From Utricularia gibba (Eukaryota; Streptophyta; Magnoliopsida; Lamiales; Lentibulariaceae): a stretch of DNA of 64,000 bases. The stretch is taken from the NCBI GenBank assembly GCA_002189035.1, contig CM007992.1, positions 1,426,001 through 1,490,000 of the forward strand. Reading direction: 5' to 3'. Shown here in pieces: positions 10,126-20,953 of the stretch (position 1 is its first letter; each line of letters begins with the position of its first letter). Position numbers and translations under genes: made by a program. The notes below the pieces were generated by a model, which saw only the letters and a list, made by a program, of their open reading frames with translations, was not told the origin of the DNA and searched no databases.

Positions 10126-12733
10126 CTAAGTGTCGTTCCAGGCAGCGAAGAAAGGGAGGTTAAGTGTGGTTAGTGGCTCGTGCCTCAGCTCTGGAGGTGA
10201 AATCCATGCATTTGCTGCTGCAGCAGCGTTTGAGTTGAGTAACAGCATGTTGCTACTTCCCACTGCTTCTGCTTCAGTCTTCAAATTCTGATGGCCGCCA
10301 CCACGGTATCCTTCCGGGCTGCCTTCCCTTGAGCTGTTCAAGCTCGTGACCAACGACGAGGGATTGGAGAAATGCGGAGGAGCACCGCCATTGCTGCAGT
10401 GATGAGCACCGACGAGGTCATGGAGACCAACTGCAAATGCAGGGGGATTCGGATACTGATGGCTGCTGCTTTCCCTGATCGGCGGTGGCTCCAGGATCGC
10501 GTCATTTGGCTGATCACCGAGCACTATTTTCCAGTCAGTAGAGTTGGGTTGGGGACAGTTATCCATCTTGTTCCTTCGCACTACTTCTCCTCCAGAAGGA
10601 AGGCTGCTGCTGGACATGATCTTGTCCACCTCGTACCGTGAAATGTCGAAGTTGGTAACGGCGTTCACTCCCCGGAATTTGATTGCGGCGATGTCGTAAG
10701 CCTCGGCTGCCTCCTCCTGCGTACCTGAAAGCGAACAAGAATCACAGCAAAGTGAAAACCGATTGGAGAAAAGCTACTCCTCCCCCCGCAGTGCTTCTTT
10801 TCACATTGTTGGTTGGTGCCTTTAAAAAAGCTTCATCCAGATGAACACAATCCAATTTTGACACACAGTCAAAGCTGGCTGCTGATCAGCCTTATAAAAG
10901 CTTTGAAAAAGAGATAGGATAAAGTGTTCGCCTACTGCCTTTCCTCAAAGGAGAAACCAGAGCAAAGAATCCAATAAAACTAGCTTGCAAATCATGATCC
11001 TTGCTCTTTGAAATAGTAATTCATCTTACTGAAGGTTCCAAGGTAGAGATCTTTGTTCCCAGCCACACGGCCGATCCTTGCTTGCCATCTTCCATGCTGA
11101 TGATGCCTGAAAACGAACAGACAACCCCTTTGTTTGAATGCAACTCCTAAAATCTGGTTTGTTTGTAGTAAAAGAAGTGGGGAATGACCTCGTCACACCC
11201 CGGTAAATCGAGGCACCCCTTGAGAATCCACTGCTTTTCCTGAAACAAATGAGGATTAAGGTTCAAGATGGTGACATCGCTGGCTAAAAACATCAAGGAT
11301 TCGTGAATAATATATACCTCCTCAGATGAGCAACGTATTCCTGCCTGGTCATGTTCTTCATTTCCTCTAGTTCTTGATGGTAGTTCTCCAACTGTACCAA
11401 CACATCAAACACTTCAGGAAATTCCACGAAAAATCCAATCGTGAATGACAATTTCACACGTACAGCAAAGTTTATGTGCGTAGAAGGACCCCAGTACTTG
11501 AGGGCAGCAAGATCATAAGCTCTAGCTGCCTTCTCTTCCATATCATAGCCTCCTGGGAAGTAGATTCTCAAGTTAGTGATGATCCAAGTTCAAAAACACT
11601 GCTGATATTCCGTTTATTACGGCAATGTTTTTACTCACCAAGGTAAACTGAGGATCCGCATGTTTTGTAGGGGGGAGATTGGGCACCATGATGCACAAAA
11701 TGATGAGTGAGGACATCCTTTGTACAAGATAAACTGAAAGTTTCGTTTTTGCTAACCTTGTCTTCCTTTCCTTGTTTGTCCTTCTTTCTTGCAGCTGTTA
11801 TCCCACAAGTGAGCTTCATACCTTCCAGTCCATCTATGTCTGTTTAATAAATGAAAACCTAAACTCACGTCTTAATCAAAAACTTGTGAGAAAAACTACG
11901 AAAATCAGACCTTGTAACTCCTCTATACTGAGAAGTTCTTTGCCCGAATGTGTCAATAGATTTTCTATGAACTGTTTGTTTCTGGGCTAACTTCTCAGAG
12001 CCTCTTTTCTTGGGCATACATTCAGTGGGAGAGATCTGTCTTGTGGCAGTAACACAGCTTGATTGTGAACCAGGGCTCATAGACAAGCTTAAAGACTGTT
12101 GTATGTCTCTCGAAGGACCTCCATTGGGAACCATCATGGTGCTGCTGTCGCTGTTATTGTTGCTGGTAATGGTAATGGGAAGGGGAAAAGCTGATGCTGA
12201 TCGCTCCAGGTTTTGTGAAACTGCATTTCATCAACAGTGATTGCGGGAATCCGACCAACGAGGTGGGGTTGCCCAGAAAACGCTTCATGTCCATAGAAAA
12301 CACTGTCTAAACTCAGAACCATTCCATAGAAAACTGTCTAAACTCAGAACCATTGCTTCATGAGCCGCCATTGTTGCACCTCCCAGGAAGTCTTCAAGTT
12401 TGGGGGAACTGGGAACCATTCCTTCACAAAAGGATGAAACCTTAGAAACACAAGAAAATGAAATGCGTGGCGGAAGAAAAGGAGAAGAAGAAGGAAACCT
12501 CCAAGGAGACATAAAGACCCATCTGACTTGAGAGGCAGCATAGAGAGAGAGGACGAAGAAGTAGAAGGAAAGTCAGAATTTTGAGGGTTACTGAAAGAAG
12601 AAAGATAAGCCATTGCAGAAGCGGAAGAAGCTTCAGTCAACCGGGATTCAAGATTAGGATTCGCAGCTTCCATATTCATGTGGGGAGAAAGGGAAAATCC
12701 CAACCAGCCATTTTCTTCACTCATGGGCTTCAT
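10126..12733 (-). CDS. AINTEGUMENTA (ANT) AP2-domain transcription factor, with frame breaks in exon 2
   Basis: Exons on the minus strand: 12499-12733, 11911-12421, 11757-11839, 11639-11647, 11464-11552, 11318-11391, 11189-11239, 11030-11106 and 10126-10724. Exon 1 begins with [10 protein letters not shown]. Exon 2 has [26 protein letters not shown] and [17 protein letters not shown]. Exons 3-6 complete AP2 repeat 1 ([23 protein letters not shown] from the 9-nt exon 4; [21 protein letters not shown]) and the linker. Exons 7-9 give repeat 2 ([35 protein letters not shown]). The C-terminus FFAAWNDT is ANT-like. ANT is a nuclear factor promoting cell proliferation in ovules and lateral organs. 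Phases agree from exon 3 onward. Exon 2 is broken: a 31-bp tandem duplication at 12291-12354 shifts the frame, and one more shift is needed between about 12230 and 12137. The exon 1/2 junction is inferred. Confidence 0.85.
12291..12354. repeat. Short tandem duplication inside ANT exon 2
   Basis: Two near-identical units lie end to end: 12291-12323 (33 bp) and 12324-12354 (31 bp, lacking two bases). The 33-bp unit alone keeps the family motif [11 protein letters not shown] in frame. The extra 31-bp unit is not a multiple of three and leads to a stop at 12285-12287 on the minus strand. Confidence 0.85.
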
Positions 12734-14640
12734 TCTTTCTTTCTTTTTTTACACAGAGAAAGCAGAAATCAAAGAGGAAGAGAAGTAGCAATCATTGACT
12801 TCCAAATGAAAACTGCAATGATTTTGAAATGCTGGCTCCAGGGGCAGTGAGTGATCTTGCCTTTCGTTTTCAGAAACTCATCGCCACGAAGAGCTCTCTC
12901 TCTCTCTCTCTCACTTTCAGACGCACAAGGAATGAACAGAGGGGGGGCCTTTAAAGAAAACAAAAGGGAGTAAAAGAACAAGTCTCAGCAAAGGGAACGA
13001 TGCTGCTGGCAAGCAGGTAGCATTTCTTTAACTAAAACTACAATCCCTTCATTAGTTTAACGATCCCAAATCCTTGGCTTTAGCAACTCCACACACTCAA
13101 GATTTTTACTTTCCTGAAAAAACACACCTCAGACACCTTTACAGTCCACTTCAGATTCCCAGTGTTGGATTTTCAAGGCGGAATGATTGACTTCTTCTTG
13201 TTCTTGTTCGATCAAAAGTTTCAAAAATCAAAATCAAACCACCCATCACTGAGTTTCGCAGTAAACTCATTATCCTGGTTACTGGATCGTGGGTCTCATT
13301 GTATCGGCCTCCAATTTGTGACGGTGAGGGCTTCATGAACAGAGCGGCGAAATCAGGGTGCGTTGACGGAATCTATCGCACAACTCGCCCTCACCTGGGC
13401 GCCCTGTGACTGCTCATGCCTGCTGCGGCTGCCCACCACCCTACTCTACTCCCTCTTTTCTCTTCCGCCTGCGTCTCTGTCTTTTTCCGCAATATAATAT
13501 AATATAATTTTAAATACAAACGCCAAATAATAATTTAATATATCCCAAATATACAACTAATATAAAAACGTGATTCGAATCATGATTAAATAAATCGTTC
13601 GTTTCTTTTAAAAAAACCTTTTTAATGTTTAAATCATAAATCACAACTAAGTCGTAGTTAAAGTGCAATTAGAATAGAATTCATTTCTTTTTTTATTTTA
13701 AATATATTCAAATTTAATTCCGTTTAATCGATGGTTAATGGTTATTTGATATTGATTTTTCGGCCAACTAAACATGCTCCAATATTTTTATATAATAAAA
13801 TATAAATTAACAAAAAAATGATACTCCCAATTTTATTGATGGAGATGGAGCAACCAATGGAATATGTGGTATCTTATTTATTTATTTGACATTTTCATTA
13901 TTATTTTTATATCTTCACGCATCCCGACAAATACAAAAATTCCCTCACAAAAAAACAACACCAGGTTGCTTTATAAGTGTGACAACAAATAATGCTGCAT
14001 AAAAATGAGGGAAATTGGACAAAATATGTTGTATTTTATTTATAAATTATTGATTTGTGGTAATTTCAAAGTACCAAGCGATATTTAACATTTCGCTATA
14101 TTTTTATTTAACTACGAGATATTGTGTAAAAAATCTAAATATTTAAAATTTTGAAAAAAATTAATTTTTACTAATTAATATAAGTTACACATTTTGTTTC
14201 ATTAGTAAAATCTATTAGTTTTCTTATCGGACATAATTAATTTTTAAACTTTGACATATTGAACATAATTAATCCATAAAATTTTATATTTGAGACCTTT
14301 TAGGTTCTCTGGATATAATTAGTTTCTGTTATTGAAAGATTAGGTACAGTTAGTGATTAATTTTATCAAATTTTAAAATAATTTAAGACTACGAATATCA
14401 ATTATTAAGATTATTTATGTCAAACAGATTATGTAATAGTGAGTATTAAATTATGGAAAATCAATTTCTTCGATGTTTTGAAACAATGGACGCTAATTAC
14501 GTCAAATTAGAGATTATTTTTGTAATTTTCACAAATAATTAGAACAGACGAAACAAAGTTCTCATTATTTTAATCTAATTTCCATGTTTTTACGAATATA
14601 AGATATTGTTATTTAAATAATATTATTCGTAATTTATGTA
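12734..14640. other. ANT upstream region
   Basis: The first few hundred bases before the ANT start are probably leader and promoter and include a (CT)n run at about 12893-12912 (GAGA type on the coding strand). From about 13490 the DNA is AT-rich without a gene. About 14120-14520 resembles 63180-63820 in style (alternating ATAATTAATTTTTAAA-type segments) and may be the same decayed repeat. Confidence 0.45.
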
Positions 14641-15540
14641 TATTAAACCTAGAAAATGGAGGTGATTCTGAGGGCCGCGTTATCATGAATGAACAGAGCT
14701 ACTTCCGTTGGGGCGGCGGCGGCGGCGGCGATAATGAAAGGAAAGGAAAGGAGAAGGATGGAAGGGGTAGGGAGGGGGGTGAGAAGAATGGGATGAATAC
14801 CCTAAAGGAAAGGAAAGGAAAGGAAAGGAAAGCCTGCTGCGGCATCAGAGAAGTTAATTGGATTCAGTGGACAGACAAGTAAGTTACCGTCCCAGTTGTT
14901 AAAAAAAAAAAGAAAGAAAGAAAGAAAGAAAAGAGAGAAGAAGAGGAAGAGGAAGAGGCGTTTTGTCTGTAGAAGTAGGCTCGATGTCGCTATCCAACAT
15001 GCGGAGGCTTGCGTGTGGTGTCGCCATCGCCTTAGATTGGAGTTACCCCATTGACCTGACCTGACCTGGTTGTGCCTAACTAAAAACAAAGAGCGAGGGG
15101 AGGGGAGGGGCGGATATCCAGCCACCCACTTCATGCATCCCATCCAAGAGGGAGGAGGAGGGGGCGGACAGGTGGGGAAGCCTCTGCGGCATCGTCTGCC
15201 CCTCCTGCTGCGTCTGCTGTTGGCGCACCAGATACTGAATCAGGACGAAGAAGCGGAGAAATGAAGAGACTTCTTTATTGTGTGGGGTGATGCAGCATTG
15301 CATTGGATAACTATGCACGCACAGAGGAGGGAGAGAGGGAGGGAGGGAGGGAGCATCTGCTTCTGCTTCTGCTTCTGCTTCTGCGTCTGCATCGGCCTGG
15401 CCTTAAATGGGCTGCCACGCTACCAAATTTGCAGACCTCCTCCTCTCCTCCGCTCCGCCTCCTCTCCTCCCATCCCATTAAATTCAGACTGGATTGCATT
15501 GCAGTACCAGAACAATGGATTTGTAGCAGATGCTTCTTTT
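14641..15540. other. GC-rich low-complexity island
   Basis: About 0.9 kb of purine- and GC-rich DNA inside long AT-rich tracts. It holds a (GGC)n run (14711-14729), GGAAA and GAAA repeats (about 14738-14830 and 14915-14940), direct CTGAC repeats near 15056, GGAG-rich tracts and a (TTCTGC)n run (about 15359-15385). ORFs are open only because of the repeats and match nothing I know. It could be a promoter/5' end of a transcript not visible here, or simply microsatellite DNA. Confidence 0.45.
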
Positions 15541-15674
15541 CTTCTTCTTCATCTGTATACCTTTTCACTTCTGATGTTGGAATACATGTTCTGGGTGAAT
15601 TGCCAAGTAGGCTTGTCAAAAATATGTTTGCTATATGGTACTATTTCACAAACTTTTGTACTATAGTCCTATTT

Positions 15675-16855
15675 TTTTTTTTTTTAAATATAATATATTT
15701 AATATAACAAAAAATATTTTTTATTAGAAAATTGTAAAACACTAATAAATATATACATATATATGTAACATTTAGATTTTATAATGCATAACATATATAA
15801 TTAATCGTTTTTAGTGAGAAACGTTTATATATATTTTAATTAATTTTAATTTTATAAAAATATACAATTTGTAATGAATTGTAATTGAATTCTTACTTAT
15901 AGGTTTAACAAAGATAAAAAAAAAATGCCAATTAATCTAAATACGTAAAAAAGTCATATTAACGTAATTATGTATAAACCACGATCATATAACTAGCTTA
16001 CGCAGTAAAATCTTTTAAAGATCAAAAGTTTAATTCACGTTTGTCTCAAATAATATATCATTATTCATATAAAATTACAATTGAATAAATATTAAGTATT
16101 TTCAGTTTTTTAGTTAATTATTTTTAATATAATAATATTAATTTTATAAAAAAATAATTTAAAATGAAAATAATTCAAATCACCAATAAATCTATGTGAT
16201 CAACTATGCTATAAAAATAGGTTTTATATAAATCATATTTTGATGATTAATACTATAGAATTTAGGGTTTAGGGTTCTATATTTAAGGTTTAGAATAATA
16301 TTGACATATATACTAATGATTTACATTTGTTGTGAAGCAATGGGATGCTCGAATAATGCAGCGTGATCGAGGGTCTTCATTGTGACTCTAAAAGCATGGC
16401 TTCTGAAAGCAGTTGATGTACGTATGCCGATATTATCCTAAACCCTAAATATAAAACCCTAAACCCTAAACTCTATAACGTTAATCATCAAAACATGATT
16501 TATATAAAACTTGTTTTTATAGCATAGTTGACCACATTTTATGTTAAGATTTATTGGTGATTTTAATTATTTTCATTTCAAATTATACATTTTTATAAAA
16601 TTAATATTATTGCATTAAAAATAATTAATTCAATAACTGAGAATACTCAATATTTATTCAATTGTAATTTTATATGAATAATGATATATTATTTGAGACA
16701 AATGTAAATTAAACCTTTGATCTTTAAAATATTTAACTACCTAAGCTAGGTATATGGATGTGATTTATACATAATTACGTTAATATGACTTTTTTTCTAA
16801 TAAAAATTAATCTTTTTATTATATTAAATATAATATATATAAACATAAGGCTATT
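15675..16855. repeat. Long interrupted inverted repeat (foldback-like element)
   Basis: A left arm (main part about 15945-16290) reads as the reverse complement of a right arm (about 16435-16800) at roughly 85-90% identity by eye, with shared landmarks such as AAGTCATATTAACGTAATTA, CTCAAATAATATATCATTAT and CACCAATAAATCT. The match seems to resume further out (about 15680-15730 against 16805-16845), which would put a ~220-bp insertion inside the left arm. About 150 bp of non-repeated spacer separates the arms. No coding capacity. It looks like a foldback or MITE-type element; its transcript would form a long hairpin. Confidence 0.75.
16259..16472. repeat. Telomere-like motifs in inverted orientation around the foldback centre
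   Basis: TTTAGGGTTTAGGG at about 16260-16274 and CCCTAAACCCTAAA at about 16457-16470 (with another CCCTAAA at about 16443) face each other at the inner ends of the two arms. These match the plant telomere unit TTTAGGG but number only two to three copies per side, so they are telobox-like motifs rather than a telomere. Confidence 0.7.
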
Positions 16856-16859
16856 TAGC

Positions 16860-18941
16860 AAAAAAATAAATAAAGTAAACACAAATGACTCAAAAACTAC
16901 TCTGCATTAAAACCCTTTTTTGTTACCAATATCCAACTTATCCATTCATTTCTCAAAATTGTTTCCCGAGAGTAAATCAAATCAATTTAAATCAACGTTT
17001 GTAAGTTTCTAAAATCAATTATATTATGATATAATTGTTTTTATATTCCAAACCAGTGTTTTAACGGGTAAAATTCATTAAACCTTTTAATTATGGTTTT
17101 GGATTAAACTTTTTTTAGAATGGGTTGAAATGGGTTCATTAATTTTTAATTATATTTATAAAAATATTAAAACATAATTATAAAATCATATTTTAATGTA
17201 TCAAAATATTTAAAATATAGAAAATTAAATGTATATACATAAACAACTGATATAATTACATTAAAAAACTTTATTAAAATCATTTTTATTATTCAATATC
17301 ACATTCAATAATGTATAATCTAAATACAAATGAATATTTTATAGTATCAATACAAATACATATATAAAAATATAATTATTAAGATTTATTATATATATAT
17401 ATATCTCAATTATTTACAATATCTCTTATATTTACTATTAATAATCTCCATAAGATATACATTAAAAAAATTTTTAAAAAAAGAAAATAAAAGTAAAACA
17501 AAATAATTAGATCCAACCTATTAAAATATGGGTTTGGATCTAATCGAATCGAAACATTATTCTAAACAGTTATTAAATTTTATTTTATTAAAATTAATTT
17601 TTAAAAATCACTTAAATTCTATGAATCATGTGTTTTCGTTATAAAAATTGTTTTTTGAGATTTAATTTTAAAATTGAAATTATAATTATAATCATTTTTA
17701 TAAATAATTATAATTAATATTATTATAAATAATTTTATTATTAAACATGAATACTTTGAAATATGATGATATAAATGCTTCACAAAATTAAGTTGAATAG
17801 ATTAGTAATAAGATTGAATGGAAGCCCTCGCACTTCACATTAACCCTGGAGACCAGTTGATTCAATTTTTTGAACAAAATTTTAAGATCCGTGTCGGGCT
17901 GAATATAGGACGGGCCCAGACGATTCCAGAGGCAGCTATGGGCTCTTCTTATCGGTGATTGCCCATAATAAAAAGAAAAAAAAGCAATTTATTCAAAATA
18001 AAATTTTTTTAATAGAAATGGTTTGTATTTGATAATAAAATAGATATTTAGATTTGCTTGTTGCTGATTTCGCATGCAAGTTGTTTAGTTGACAAATATA
18101 TAATTTGAAGCATTAAAAAAGAGAAATAATTAGCCATTTATTAATACTATAGTTGTTATTACAAAATTTGATTATTTTTCTAATCCTATACCCTCAACTT
18201 GCGATTGAAGGTAAAAAAAAAAATAAAAAAAAATAGAAATCCTCCTCCCACGCATTGAGGGAAAAATTCAACAATTCTCTATTGATATGCTTATCTAAGG
18301 TTAATTAAAAATAATAATAAGAAGAAAAAGTAAATTTGAACCACCTCCGTCTTATCAGTATTAGGTATGTTATATTGAATGAAGTAACAAGAATACTTAT
18401 GTTTATATTTACTTATTTAGTTTTATTGAATAAAAAATTTATTTATATTCGTTTATTTAAAATTCAAAATAATTCACAAATATTAATGAAGAAATATATA
18501 TAATTAATTATTATATTTTTATTAATATTTTTAATTCAAATTAGCATTTAACATATTTTAATCAAGAAAAATGATTGAAAATTATTTATAATTTAACTAC
18601 TAACACAAAAATAATTTATAATACAAATAATTAAAATATGCTTTATAACATATTTTATATTAATATAAAATAATTAATTTTAATATAATATTGTATATTA
18701 TAATCTAACGTTAAACTTATTTATGTTCATTCATTAAATTAATTGAATATAAATTTTATTTGTATTTATTTATTTATATTATTCAAATAAAAATAAATAA
18801 TCTTAATCGAATTCATTCGAACATGAGTCATTTATTAGTTTTAACATAGTGATTTCATTTCCAAATATAGTTTTTTTTTGTAGAGTATGAAACATTAGGC
18901 GCAATCTGAATAAAAATTTGTAAAAATATACAACAAATCAA
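16860..18941. other. AT-rich intergenic DNA
   Basis: About 2 kb with no recognisable gene. It includes a short (TA)n run near 17392-17405 and, at about 18400-18830, a T/A-rich repeated style (tttatttatttatatt; attcgaac near its end) also seen near 36.3 and 60.0 kb. Confidence 0.5.
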
Positions 18942-19840
18942 TCAACAGCGCGTGGATAAGGCATTTGAGCTGTGGCAATGGACGCAGAGTCGGCCCACTG
19001 GGACGTCCAGCCGGCAACACAAGCAAGTGTCTGGTGCCGCCGGAGCCCCATTAAAAGGATCGTATATAGGCTTGGGCTTTTCCGACATCGGCGCCGGCGG
19101 CGGCAACCCTATCGACAACTCCAAATCGAGAAGGGGGTGCGGGGAGGAATCTCCGAGTCTGATGTCGACTGGGGGGGAATGGGGGGAACAGTTGATGTTG
19201 GTTTCCGGGAGATACGGCTTTGGGGTTTGTGGATTCGAATCCCCTGAATCCATTGAAGCATTGGAGGCGACGAGTGGGCGATGGGTTTGAGGATCTACGC
19301 CGCCGCCGCCGCCGTTAACGAGCTTGCGCTTGAGATGTGTGTTCCAGTAGTTTTTGATCTCGTTATCTGTTCGTCCGGGTAATCTCCCAGCTATCAAAGA
19401 CCATCTGTTGTGGTTCGAATTGAAGGGGTCGGGTCACTCCCAAATAGTGAATTCGCTAAAACTTCTGACAACTCCACTAGCAGGGGGGAAAAAGAAGCTG
19501 CTGCGTACCTGTTACCAAGAAGATTGTGAAGTTTGATGATCACATCGACTTCTTGCTCACTGAAGTTGCCCCTTTTGAGATCAGGTCTCAAGTAGTTGAT
19601 CCACCTGAGTCTGCAACTCTTGCCACATCTCAGCAATCCTGAATATTTAGCAGGAACCAATCAGACCCCATACCATCCAGATGAAAGCACAGAAACTAGA
19701 CAAGTACCCGCAGCTTTTGGGAGAGAGCGCCAGTTGCCCTCTCCATGAACTCTGATATAACTGGTGAGCCGCTGGTCCTCTTCCTTCGTCCACGCACCTC
19801 TGTTGGTGTGACCCTTTTCGCAGCAAGGGGACCTCCCCAT
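18942..19840 (-). CDS. R2R3-MYB transcriptional repressor, subgroup 4 (MYB4-like)
   Basis: Three exons with the classic R2R3-MYB structure: 19708-19840, 19509-19638 and 18942-19404 (241 aa). It starts [19 protein letters not shown]2 ends at [12 protein letters not shown]3 contains [18 protein letters not shown] and [20 protein letters not shown]. The C-terminus has an EAR repression motif LLDLELSIG (about residues 179-187) and a Cys cluster [17 protein letters not shown] (about 215-231) like the zinc-finger-type motif of subgroup 4. Members repress phenylpropanoid and lignin genes in the nucleus; that role is inferred from the family. A frame extends 11 codons upstream, but family alignment fixes the start at 19840. 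No defect seen. Confidence 0.92.
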
Positions 19841-20953
19841 CATCCAATCCCGGCCCCTTTCCTGTGCACTCAAGAGACGAGAGGAGACAAGATGACTGGT
19901 GGATCAGAATCGCATATGATGCGCACCAGAGAGGGGAGAGGTGGATAAATAGCTGGAGAGATGCATGCACCAGGCAAAGATATGGATGGAAGGAAGGTCG
20001 GTTGGTTGACCCCCTAACTCCAAAGAGACAACTGATGGGCAGGGATTTGGTGGGTAGGTACACTTTAACAGAGAACCTGGCTGGCGCTTGCCGTTCCTTG
20101 GCTTTGTGCGCTTTTAAAAATGATGCTGCCCGTCGTCTTGTTTGGTTCTATTCCATTTGGATATGATTTGGCACTCAGGATAGAATGCGCCCACATGGGC
20201 TTGCTTCCCTGCCTCCCCCCATCAACTCCAACTCCAAACCTTGTGCTTTTAAAAAAAAAATAAAACGGCACCCCACTTTTACTGCTGCTTAATCATTCAA
20301 GCATCTTTTCTAAAATTAGTAAAGAAGTCATGCACACAAGTTGCTCAAGGCACATATGATATGCATATAGCCCACGACCGATTCTAAAAATCTAAATAAA
20401 TAGATGAGCAGCATGATCTGTGGCGTTTGGAGAAATGGTCAGTTATTGGAGAACTTGGTTTTGGAAGGTATGGGATTGGAAAATGCAGGTTAAATGCGAA
20501 TACATGACAAGGTGTACGTACCACAGTGGGAGGCGCTGGAGGTCGGTCAAGGTCAATAGTGCACCTGCACCTTTCCCGCAGCTGTACGCAAACAAACAGG
20601 AGGTATGTAATAAAATCAAGGAGTTTGGGTGGGTGGTATACCAGAAATTCGGGTCTTTGACTCGTGTGGTTTGGCTCAGAACTCGGGTATCAGAGACACG
20701 ACAAAGTGGAAGGAGCCAGAGACTGGATGCAAACTTCTGCTTGTGTTCGTCCCAAGGGAGTGAAGGTATCAAGCAGGGAGGAAGGACTATCTATCCCTTT
20801 GAAGTAGTGAGTGGACGTGCGAACATCATCTTACTCAAAGGTCGCAAAGATTTCATCATCTGTAAGCGGTATCATATACCAAACCTTCTGATACTTGCAA
20901 CAAAGACAAGAGCTACTTACCCGCGTGGTTAGAGTATTTGGGAAGGGCTCGGC
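19841..20953. other. MYB promoter side and RanBPM 3' flank
   Basis: The first part is the upstream region of the minus-strand MYB gene. The part nearer 20953 would carry the 3' UTR of the RanBPM gene. A 170-codon plus-strand frame (20420-20932) has no ATG at its start and no family resemblance. Confidence 0.5.

Noticed and set aside
15280-15310. Possible miR172-like sequence (GATGCAGCAT)
   Set aside because: Only a ten-base resemblance, and no matching star arm or hairpin was found nearby.
15280-15707. Overlapping ~130-codon frames in the GC-rich island
   Set aside because: They consist of translated microsatellites (Cys-Phe or Leu repeats) and show no homology or splice structure.
16259-16472. 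Telomere or chromosome end
   Set aside because: Only two to three TTTAGGG units on each side; too few and embedded in an inverted repeat.
20420-20932. 170-codon open frame on the plus strand
   Set aside because: It begins with GTG rather than ATG, lies in the 3' flank of RanBPM and resembles no protein family.
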